A stretch of 64,000 nucleotides of DNA, taken from assembly GCA_963676865.2 (NCBI GenBank), contig CAXXSS010000001.1, positions 1,736,001-1,800,000 on the forward strand, read 5' to 3'. The notes under the pieces were generated by a model. The model did no database searches. It was not told the DNA's origin and saw only the letters and a list, made by a program, of their open reading frames with translations. Source of the stretch: JAAYUD01 sp963676865 (lineage in GTDB: Bacteria; Bacteroidota; Bacteroidia; Bacteroidales; Bacteroidaceae). The translations under genes and the position numbers were made by a program. Position 1 is the first letter of the stretch. The number at the start of each line of letters is the position of its first letter. This document shows, piece after piece, positions 56,918 to 64,000 of this stretch.

Positions 56918-58861
56918 ATGGCTAACATAGATTCTAAAATTCCCGAAGGCCTTTTAGCGGAGAAATGGAGCAATTATAAGGCTCACCAAAAGCTTGTAAA
57001 TCCTGCCAATAAACGTCGTCTTGATATTATCGTTGTCGGAACGGGTCTTGCTGGTGCTTCGGCTGCTGCTTCTCTTGGCGAAATGGGCTTCAATGTACTT
57101 AATTTCTGTATTCAAGATTCACCTCGTCGTGCTCACTCTATTGCAGCTCAAGGTGGTATCAATGCTGCAAAAAATTATCAAAACGATGGTGACTCTATCT
57201 ATCGTTTGTATTATGATACTATTAAAGGTGGTGATTATCGTTCTCGCGAAGCCAATGTTTATCGTTTGGCAGAAGTTTCGAATAATATCATCGACCAATG
57301 TGTAGCTCAGGGCGTTCCTTTTGCCCGTGATTATGGTGGCACACTCGATAACCGCTCTTTTGGTGGTGCTCAGGTTTCACGTACTTTTTATGCTAAAGGT
57401 CAGACCGGTCAGCAATTGTTGTTGGGCGCTTATTCTGCATTGAGCCGTCAAATCGGTAAAGGTACCGTTAAGCTTTATGCACGTCATGAAATGCTCAACT
57501 TGGTTATTGTTGAAGGTCGTGCCCGTGGTATTATCACCCGCAATCTTGTGAATGGTAAAATCGAACGCTACTCGGCTCATGCTGTTGTTATTGCTACCGG
57601 TGGTTATGGAAATGCTTATTTCCTTTCGACCAATGCAATGGCTTCTAACGCTTCGGTAGCTATACAATGTTATAAAAAAGGCGCTTATTTTGCTAACCCT
57701 TGTTACGCTCAGATTCACCCGACTTGTATCCCTGTACATGGTGACAAGCAATCGAAGTTGACATTGATGTCTGAGTCTCTTCGTAATGATGGACGTATCT
57801 GGGTTCCGAAACGCATCGAAGATGCCAAAGCAATTCAAGAGGGTAAACTTAGTGCGAATGATATACCAGATGACCAACGCGATTTCTATTTGGAACGTCG
57901 TTACCCGGCATTTGGTAATTTGGTCCCTCGTGATGTTGCATCTCGTGCTGCAAAAGAACGTTGCGATAAAGGCTATGGTGTGAACAATACCGGTTTGGCT
58001 GTATTCTTGGATTTCAAATATGCAATCGATCGTTTGGGCGAGGATGTTGTTCGTGCTCGTTACGGTAACTTGTTCGATATGTACGAAGAAATCACCGATG
58101 TCAATCCTTATCATAATCCGATGATGATTTTCCCTGCTATCCATTATACAATGGGTGGTATTTGGGTAGATTACGAATTGCAGACATCTATTCCCGGGCT
58201 TTTTGCTATTGGCGAATGCAACTTCTCCGATCATGGCGCTAACCGTTTGGGTGCTTCTGCTTTGATGCAAGGTTTGGCCGACGGTTATTTTGTATTACCT
58301 TATACTATTCAGAATTACTTATCTGACCAGATTCAGGTTCCGCGCTTTTCTGTCGATATGCCTGAGTTTGTGGCTGCAGAGAAGGAAATTACCGATAAGA
58401 TAGAGAAATTGATGTCGATCAAGGGAGAACACTCTGTTGATTTCATTCACAAAGAACTTGGTCGTGTAATGTGGGAATTTGTAGGAATGGGACGTACCAA
58501 AGAGTCTCTTGAAAAAGCGATTCTTGGAGTTGATAAAGTGAAGAAGGAATTCTATTCGAGTGTACGTATTCCCGGTAATGCTGATGATTTGAATGTGGAA
58601 CTTGATAAGGCTATTCGTCTGGCAGATTTTATAGAGGTCGGTCGATTGATGGCTGTCGACGCTTTAAATCGTAACGAGTCTTGCGGTGGACATTTCCGTG
58701 AAGAATATCAAACTCCGGAGGGTGAAGCTCTTCGTGATGATAAAGACTATATGTATGTGGCCTGCTGGAAGTATATCGGCGAGGATTCTGAACCGGAACT
58801 TATCAAAGAGCCCTTGAAATATGAATTCACCGAGGTTAAGACTCGTAACTATAAAGTATAA
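56918..58861 (+). CDS. frdA: Fumarate reductase/succinate dehydrogenase flavoprotein subunit
   Basis: 647 aa. N-terminal FAD motif [18 protein letters not shown] (about residues 41-58). [17 protein letters not shown] holds the His that covalently binds FAD. C-terminal helical domain present. Catalyses fumarate reduction. Frame intact; frdB follows after 5 nt. Confidence 0.96.
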   Translation: MANIDSKIPEGLLAEKWSNYKAHQKLVNPANKRRLDIIVVGTGLAGASAAASLGEMGFNVLNFCIQDSPRRAHSIAAQGGINAAKNYQNDGDSIYRLYYDTIKGGDYRSREANVYRLAEVSNNIIDQCVAQGVPFARDYGGTLDNRSFGGAQVSRTFYAKGQTGQQLLLGAYSALSRQIGKGTVKLYARHEMLNLVIVEGRARGIITRNLVNGKIERYSAHAVVIATGGYGNAYFLSTNAMASNASVAIQCYKKGAYFANPCYAQIHPTCIPVHGDKQSKLTLMSESLRNDGRIWVPKRIEDAKAIQEGKLSANDIPDDQRDFYLERRYPAFGNLVPRDVASRAAKERCDKGYGVNNTGLAVFLDFKYAIDRLGEDVVRARYGNLFDMYEEITDVNPYHNPMMIFPAIHYTMGGIWVDYELQTSIPGLFAIGECNFSDHGANRLGASALMQGLADGYFVLPYTIQNYLSDQIQVPRFSVDMPEFVAAEKEITDKIEKLMSIKGEHSVDFIHKELGRVMWEFVGMGRTKESLEKAILGVDKVKKEFYSSVRIPGNADDLNVELDKAIRLADFIEVGRLMAVDALNRNESCGGHFREEYQTPEGEALRDDKDYMYVACWKYIGEDSEPELIKEPLKYEFTEVKTRNYKV

Positions 58862-58866
58862 TAACG

Positions 58867-59622
58867 ATGGACAAAAATATATCATTTACATTGAAGATAT
58901 GGCGTCAAAGAGGTCCTAAAGTACCAGGCGCTTTTAAAGAATATCCGATGAAGGATATCCCCGGTGATACTTCTTTCCTCGAAATGATGGATATTCTGAA
59001 TGAAGAATTGATTAATAAGGGTGAAGAACCCGTAGTGTTCGATCACGACTGCCGTGAAGGAATTTGCGGTATGTGTTCACTATATATTAACGGATACCCA
59101 CACGGGCCTGCAACGGGTGCTACTACTTGCCAACTTTATATGCGTCGTTTTAAAGATGGTGATGTTATCACGGTAGAGCCGTGGCGTTCGGCTGCATTCC
59201 CTATCATTCGTGATTTGATGGTAGACCGTGGCGCTTTTGATAAAATTATTCAAGCCGGTGGTTTCATCAGTGTTAATACCGGTGCACCTCAGGATGCCAA
59301 TGGCGTACTTATTTCTAAGAAAGTGGCCGATAAGGCTATGGATACCGCTTCTTGCATTGGCTGTGGCGCTTGCGTGGCAGCTTGTAAGAATGGTTCTGCA
59401 ATGTTGTTTGTTTCTTCTAAAGTTGCTCAACTCAATATGCTTCCGCAAGGAAAAGTTGAAGCTGGGCGTCGTGTGAAGGCCATGGTTGCCAAGATGGATG
59501 AACTTGGATTTGGTAACTGTACCAATACAAGAGCATGTGAGGCCGAATGTCCAAAGAATGAGACAATAGACAATATTGCTTTCTTGAATCGTGATTTTAT
59601 TGTAGCTAAATTGAAAGACTAA
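58867..59622 (+). CDS. frdB: Fumarate reductase/succinate dehydrogenase iron-sulfur subunit
   Basis: 251 aa. N-terminal ferredoxin domain with [19 protein letters not shown] ([2Fe-2S]). C-terminal [15 protein letters not shown] and [14 protein letters not shown] hold the other clusters. It carries electrons from FrdC haems to FrdA. The operon ends here with a terminator. Confidence 0.96.
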   Translation: MDKNISFTLKIWRQRGPKVPGAFKEYPMKDIPGDTSFLEMMDILNEELINKGEEPVVFDHDCREGICGMCSLYINGYPHGPATGATTCQLYMRRFKDGDVITVEPWRSAAFPIIRDLMVDRGAFDKIIQAGGFISVNTGAPQDANGVLISKKVADKAMDTASCIGCGACVAACKNGSAMLFVSSKVAQLNMLPQGKVEAGRRVKAMVAKMDELGFGNCTNTRACEAECPKNETIDNIAFLNRDFIVAKLKD

Positions 59623-59665
59623 TATATTAGTTCAAGTTACGTTACTTACATTTTGATTAATAATT

Positions 59666-59700
59666 GCCTCTGATAACAATGTTTATCAGAGGCTTCTTTT
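59666..59700 (+). terminator. Terminator of frdCAB
   Basis: GCCTCTGATAA (59666-59676) and TTATCAGAGGC (59683-59693), a 6-nt loop, then a T-rich tract. Confidence 0.85.
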
Positions 59701-59852
59701 TGTAGGGTGCCCCTTGTATTCTAATCTTGTGGTATCCTCTTCCTCTCTTATCCGTCCGGGTCTCATTCATTTTATTTTATTCAATAACCTTTCTTGTTCC
59801 AATGTTTTTCAATATTCATATGGAGGGTAGGATAGTTTCGTCCTTATGTTTT

Positions 59853-59878
59853 TTGCGACTCACGCCCGTGAGTCGCAA
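59853..59878. repeat. Single palindrome related in layout to the 22-bp arrays
   Basis: TTGCGACTCACG and CGTGAGTCGCAA are perfect 12-bp arms around CC. The central 18 bp (59857-59874) have a 10-bp CACG-CC-CGTG core with GACT/AGTC flanks, the same unit shape as the arrays at 21241 and 36410 but only one unit. CTTATG/CATAAG (59843-59848, 59883-59888) extend the dyad. It lies in the 445-bp gap between frdB and the TolC-type gene, where nothing else but the promoter is seen. Confidence 0.65.
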
Positions 59879-60008
59879 GCGGCATAAGTATGTAGCCAAA
59901 AGAAGTCAGTTATTATCTGCGACGTTTGTTTGATGAACACTGAAATTTCCCGATTATCGATAAAATAAGCCCCATTTTCGTCAAAAAGTTTGTCATTGTC
60001 TATCTTTT

Positions 60009-60039
60009 TTGTCCAGGTTAGAGGTCTGCTTTATTTTTG
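60009..60039 (+). promoter_or_regulatory. Promoter of the efflux operon
   Basis: TTG 60009-60011, 20-nt spacer, TATTTTTG 60032-60039; the start codon follows at 60068. Confidence 0.7.
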
Positions 60040-60067
60040 TATCGTCAATTAATAGAACATATACAAA

Positions 60068-61435
60068 ATGAACTCAAAGAGATTAATAACAGCAACATTC
60101 TGTTTATTTGCAGTGTTTGGTAGTATGTTGGCTCAAGATGCAAAACCAACAACAAAGCCATCGCAATGGACATTGCAAAGCTGCATTAACTATGCGCTTA
60201 AACAGAATATCACGATTAAGCAAAACAAGGTAGCTGCTGCCAGCACAAAGATTGATGTATTGGAAGCGAAGGCAGCACGTCAACCTAGTCTTTCGTTCTC
60301 TACAGATCAGAGTCTGGCAAATCGCCCTTTTCAGCAGTCGGCAAGCACCGTAAATGGGAGCGATATAGTTTCGACAAGTAGTAAGACAACTTATACCGGC
60401 AATTATGGTCTGAATGCTTCGATGACTCTTTACAATGGCGGTAAAATGCAAAAGAATATTCAATTGCAACAGTTGAATAGTAAAATCGCCGATCTGTCAG
60501 TGAGTTCCTCCGAAAAGAGCATTGAGGAGTCTATTACCAAAGTCTATGTTCAGATTTTGTATGCTGCTGAAACTATAAAGACAGATGAGAGTGCTTTGAA
60601 CTTATCTGCCACCGAGCTTTCTCGAGCAAAACAGATGTTCAAAGCAGGCTCTTTGAATAAAGCCGACGTCGCTCAATTCGAATCGCAAGTCAGCACGGAT
60701 AAGTACCAATTGGTCAGCGATCAAGCTATTCTTGCCAACTATAAATTACAATTAAAGCAATTGCTCGAACTAGATGGTGATGAAGAGATGAATCTCGCTA
60801 TGCCCGACTTGGCTACTATCGACGTTCTATCTCCACTTCCATCGAAGAGTCAGGTCTTTATGGCGGCTGTAAATAACCGTCCCGAAATTGAATCGAAGAA
60901 ACTAAGTATAGATGTTTCTGATTTAAATATTAGAATAGCCAAAGTTGCCTATTTGCCAACGGTAAGCCTGACTGGTGGTTTGAGCACCTATAATGTAAGT
61001 GGTAGTGATTATGGCTTTATGAAACAACTAAAGAATGCTTGGAGCAATACGATTGGTATCAATGTAAGTATTCCTATTCTTGATAAACGTGCAACCAAGA
61101 GCAGTATACAAAGAGCGCAACTAGCTAAACAGACTAACGAACTGGAGTTGCAAGATCAACAAAAGACGCTTTATAAGACGATAGAAGGTTTTTGGCTTGA
61201 TGCTAATAGTGCACAGCAACAGTATTTGGCAGCGAAAGAGAAAATGAAAAGTTCGCAGATTAGTTTTGATTTGATTCAAGAACAATTTAATCTTGGTTTA
61301 AAAAATATTATAGAACTGCTGACTCAAAAAAACACGTTGAATACTTCGCAACAAGAAATGTTGCAAGCTAAATATATGGCGATATTGAATACTCAATTGT
61401 TAAAATATTATCAGGGTGATAAGATTTCATTATAG
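60068..61435 (+). CDS. TolC-family outer-membrane efflux protein
   Basis: 455 aa with a signal peptide ending SMLAQ. Two repeats of long helices with Ala, Gln, Leu-rich coiled segments and intervening barrel strands, as in TolC. It forms the outer-membrane channel of a tripartite exporter. First gene of an operon with adaptor, ATPase and permease; gap to the adaptor 51 nt. Confidence 0.92.
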   Translation: MNSKRLITATFCLFAVFGSMLAQDAKPTTKPSQWTLQSCINYALKQNITIKQNKVAAASTKIDVLEAKAARQPSLSFSTDQSLANRPFQQSASTVNGSDIVSTSSKTTYTGNYGLNASMTLYNGGKMQKNIQLQQLNSKIADLSVSSSEKSIEESITKVYVQILYAAETIKTDESALNLSATELSRAKQMFKAGSLNKADVAQFESQVSTDKYQLVSDQAILANYKLQLKQLLELDGDEEMNLAMPDLATIDVLSPLPSKSQVFMAAVNNRPEIESKKLSIDVSDLNIRIAKVAYLPTVSLTGGLSTYNVSGSDYGFMKQLKNAWSNTIGINVSIPILDKRATKSSIQRAQLAKQTNELELQDQQKTLYKTIEGFWLDANSAQQQYLAAKEKMKSSQISFDLIQEQFNLGLKNIIELLTQKNTLNTSQQEMLQAKYMAILNTQLLKYYQGDKISL

Positions 61436-61486
61436 CCTATAGTACCATAATACGAGAAAGAATAAAAATAAAAAACATATACTTCA

Positions 61487-62683
61487 ATGAAAAAGAGAAA
61501 TATCATTCTAGTCGCTGTTATAGCAATTATTTTGCTGGTGATACTTTATATGTGTTCTGGCAAGAAAAATTCCAGCAAGGTTACTTTTGAAAGTACAAAA
61601 GTCACTCGAAACGATATTGCGACCAGCATTACGGCCACGGGTACACTTCAAGCCGATACAGTTAATGTCGGAACTCAAGTTTCTGGACTTGTGACTAAAG
61701 TCTTCGCAGATTATAATAGCGTAGTTAAAAAAGGGCAGATTGTAGCGGAGTTGGATAAAACAACTCTTGAAGCGGATTTGAAATCAAAGATTGCAAGCAT
61801 GAAAAGTGCTTTGAGTGAATGGCAATATCAAGCCAAAAATTTTGAGCGCTACAAACAATTACATGCAAAACAATTGGTAAGTCAATCTGATTATGATACG
61901 GCACTTGATAGCTATGACAAAGCAAAACAAGCGTATGATGTAGCAAAACAGGATTATGAAAAGGCAAAGACTAATTTGGGATATGCTACAATTTGCTCGC
62001 CTATAGATGGCATCGTCTTGTCGCGTTCTGTTGCTGTGGGCCAAACGGTTGCAGCGACTTATAGCACGCCTAAACTATTTACTATTGCCAAAAATTTAAA
62101 AGATCTTCAAGTTGTAGCAAAGGTCGACGAGGCCGATATAGGTAATATTGTAGATGGTCAACGGGTCTCTTTTACAGTCGACGCTTTTCCTGATGATACT
62201 TTTGAGGGTGTGGTAAAGCAGGTTCGTTTGAACGCGGGTGCAAGTAATAATGTTGTGACCTATCAGATCATTATCAGAACGAATAATGAATCGATGAAGT
62301 TGAAGCCTGGACTGACGGCTAATATCACTATTTATACTAGCGAAAAGAGTAGTGTGCTGAGTGTGCCGTCTAAGGCGTTGCGTTTTACTCCCGATCAAAC
62401 GCTTGTAGGTAAAGAGGCAAAAATAGTCGATTGTAATGCGTCTCATAAACTTTGGACTCGTGATGGTAGTACTTTTACAGCTCATGCGGTTCAAATAGGA
62501 ATTACGAATGGTATTCGTACCGAGATATTGGGTGGAATAGGTGAAGGGCAGCAGGTGGTACTTGATGCTGTAGCTGCAGGTGGTAAGAGTGATGTGTCTG
62601 CGGATTCTTCAAATCAAAATTCGTCACCTTTTATGCCAAAACATCCCGATAATAAGAAAAAGAGCAGTAGTGCAAATAAATAG
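61487..62683 (+). CDS. MacA-like periplasmic adaptor of efflux pump
   Basis: 398 aa. N-terminal membrane anchor (about 4-24), then lipoyl-like (VGTQVSGLVTKVFADYNSVVKKGQIVAEL), helical hairpin (about 105-165), and beta-barrel domains (VDEADIGNIVDGQRVSFTVDAF). Ser/Asn/Lys-rich tail. It connects the inner-membrane ABC pump to the TolC-like channel. The ATPase gene starts 12 nt later. Confidence 0.92.
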   Translation: MKKRNIILVAVIAIILLVILYMCSGKKNSSKVTFESTKVTRNDIATSITATGTLQADTVNVGTQVSGLVTKVFADYNSVVKKGQIVAELDKTTLEADLKSKIASMKSALSEWQYQAKNFERYKQLHAKQLVSQSDYDTALDSYDKAKQAYDVAKQDYEKAKTNLGYATICSPIDGIVLSRSVAVGQTVAATYSTPKLFTIAKNLKDLQVVAKVDEADIGNIVDGQRVSFTVDAFPDDTFEGVVKQVRLNAGASNNVVTYQIIIRTNNESMKLKPGLTANITIYTSEKSSVLSVPSKALRFTPDQTLVGKEAKIVDCNASHKLWTRDGSTFTAHAVQIGITNGIRTEILGGIGEGQQVVLDAVAAGGKSDVSADSSNQNSSPFMPKHPDNKKKSSSANK

Positions 62684-62695
62684 GAGAATTAAATT

Positions 62696-63439
62696 ATGAA
62701 ACCGATAATAGAATTGCAAGATATTCGTAGAAACTTCATTGTTGGCGAGGAGACAGTACATGCTTTGCGCGGTGTTTCATTTACTATCAATGAAGGAGAA
62801 TTTGTAACTATCATGGGAATGTCAGGTTCTGGTAAATCTACTTTGCTCAATTTGTTAGGTTGCTTAGATACTCCCACCAAAGGAGAATATCTGCTTGATG
62901 GAATATCGGTACGCACCATGAGTAAACCACAGCGGGCGGTGCTTCGCAACCGTAAGATCGGATTTGTTTTTCAAAGCTATAATCTGTTGCCCAAAACGAC
63001 GGCGATAGAAAATGTAGAATTGCCGTTGATGTATAACAGTTCGGTGAGTTCTTCAGAAAGACATCGCCGTGCTATAGAGGCTCTGGAGTCTGTTGGATTG
63101 GGCGACCGTTTGAATCATAAGTCTAACCAGATGTCGGGCGGTCAGATGCAACGTGTGGCTATCGCTCGTGCTTTGGTTAATAATCCGGCAGTTATTTTAG
63201 CCGATGAAGCGACTGGTAACCTTGATACTCGTACTTCTTTCGATATTTTGGTGCTTTTTCAGAAACTTCATGCCGCAGGTAGAACAATTATTTTTGTTAC
63301 TCATAATCCGGAAATAGCTTGTTATTCGAGTCGAACGATTACGTTGCGCGATGGGAAAATTAGAGATGATAAAGTAAATGATAACATTCAGGATGCTAAA
63401 GTCAAACTGACGACCATACCGCTTCCTGATGATAATTAA
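62696..63439 (+). CDS. MacB-type ABC transporter ATPase
   Basis: 247 aa. Walker A GMSGSGKST (about 42-50), signature MSGGQMQRVAIARAL, Walker B VILADEATGNLD, and H-loop VTHNPEIA. Drives the adjacent MacB-like permease. In many bacteria ATPase and permease are one polypeptide; here they are separate genes. Confidence 0.94.
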   Translation: MKPIIELQDIRRNFIVGEETVHALRGVSFTINEGEFVTIMGMSGSGKSTLLNLLGCLDTPTKGEYLLDGISVRTMSKPQRAVLRNRKIGFVFQSYNLLPKTTAIENVELPLMYNSSVSSSERHRRAIEALESVGLGDRLNHKSNQMSGGQMQRVAIARALVNNPAVILADEATGNLDTRTSFDILVLFQKLHAAGRTIIFVTHNPEIACYSSRTITLRDGKIRDDKVNDNIQDAKVKLTTIPLPDDN

Positions 63440-63447
63440 TAGATGCC

Positions 63448-64000
63448 ATGAACGGAACTAATTTGTTTAAAATAGCGTTGAAAGCGCTTTCAAATAATAA
63501 GATGCGCACCTTCTTAACGATGCTTGGTATAATCATTGGTGTGGCATCAGTTATTACAATGCTTGCCATTGGTCAAGGTTCGAAGCAAAGTATTCAAGCT
63601 CAAATTGCAGAGATGGGGTCTAATATGATAATGATTCATCCTGGAGCTGATATGTTTGGTGGCGTTCGTCAAAGCGCCAGTTCGATGGAAACCCTTAAAT
63701 TGACTGATTATGAGAATATTTGCAAGGATGCAAAATATCTAGCGGCTGTCAGTCCGAGTGTCTCTAGCTCGGGACAGTATATTGTTGGTGGTAACAATTA
63801 TCCATCAAGTATCAGTGGCGTTAGTTTAGACTATCTTACGATACGTCAATTGTCGATTGGAAGTGGCGAGATGTTTACTGAACAAGACATCAAAGTGTCG
63901 GCTAAAGTGTGTGTTATTGGTAAAACTATTGTTTCTAATCTTTTTCCGAACGGACAAGATCCTGTAGGACAGATTATACGTTTTAACAGTATCCCTTTTC
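63448..64000 (+). CDS. MacB-like ABC permease, partial at window end
   Basis: Starts at ATG 63448, 8 nt after the ATPase stop, and runs off the window after about 184 codons. N-terminal ALKALSNNKMRTFLTMLGII followed by a membrane helix, then the MacB periplasmic domain (IAEMGSNMIMIHPGADMFGG, VCVIGKTIVSNLF, QDPVGQIIRF). Part of a macrolide/peptide-type exporter; substrate unknown. Confidence 0.92.
   Translation, partial: MNGTNLFKIALKALSNNKMRTFLTMLGIIIGVASVITMLAIGQGSKQSIQAQIAEMGSNMIMIHPGADMFGGVRQSASSMETLKLTDYENICKDAKYLAAVSPSVSSSGQYIVGGNNYPSSISGVSLDYLTIRQLSIGSGEMFTEQDIKVSAKVCVIGKTIVSNLFPNGQDPVGQIIRFNSIPF

Noticed and set aside
57377..58270. 297-codon minus-strand frame within frdA
   Set aside because: Antisense shadow of a highly conserved flavoprotein gene; long only because of frdA codon bias.

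Overview
The window looks like a chromosome segment of a gut-type Bacteroidales, probably Bacteroides or a close relative. The support is: an AT-rich sequence; a SusC/SusD pair with FecR and ECF-sigma partners; outer-membrane lipoproteins carrying DUF1735-type domains; -7 boxes of the form TAnnTTTG, often with a TTG 19-20 nt upstream; almost no Shine-Dalgarno sequences; a frdCAB-type fumarate reductase; and YfhO, dipeptidyl peptidase IV and RluA-type genes with Bacteroides-like architecture. No rRNA, tRNA, intact insertion sequence or CRISPR array was seen.

Layout. 0-8.3 kb: housekeeping and metabolic genes (PAP2 phosphatase, epimerase, CDF cation transporter, RNase R, a flavin-binding protein, acyl-CoA synthetase, XRE-cupin regulator). 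8.4-10.4 kb: a secreted sialidase-like protein behind a promoter that contains a perfect 15+15 bp palindrome. 11.3-22.2 kb: a small polysaccharide utilization locus (FecR anti-sigma, SusC, SusD, GH18, two surface lipoproteins), with an ECF sigma gene at its far end. 22.2-36.3 kb: a membrane MutS-like ATPase, a sigma/anti-sigma/secreted-protein module with a beta-barrel, ahcY, YfhO, GNAT, a nucleoside deaminase, GH51, a phosphate transporter pair and an RluA enzyme. 37.2-44.0 kb: a decayed Rhs polymorphic-toxin region with at least four rhs remnants, one putative metallopeptidase toxin tip and a series of immunity-like genes, bracketed by two copies of the 5' end of an ECF sigma gene. 44.0-64.0 kb: that sigma module, lipA and dipeptidyl peptidase IV, a methyltransferase, parE-coaD-S41 protease, fumarate reductase, and a TolC/MacA/MacB-type efflux operon that runs off the window.

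How the genes work together. In the PUL, SusC carries an STN domain. It can therefore signal substrate through FecR to a sigma factor that switches on SusC/SusD, the GH18 endoglycosidase and the glycan-binding lipoproteins. The two other sigma modules (24.1-26.4 kb and 44.0-45.8 kb) are paralogous to each other and separate from the PUL. frdCAB supplies anaerobic fumarate respiration.

The least ordinary signals are these: (1) the rhs toxin/immunity graveyard with its paralogous orphan immunity genes; (2) two unrelated-sequence but identically built intergenic arrays (21.24 and 36.41 kb), each with four 18-bp near-palindromes at exact 22-bp pitch; (3) a dispersed intergenic repeat family plus a 28-bp perfect hairpin; (4) an operator-like palindrome over the promoter at 8.42 kb; (5) a 37-bp promoter block shared by two unrelated genes.
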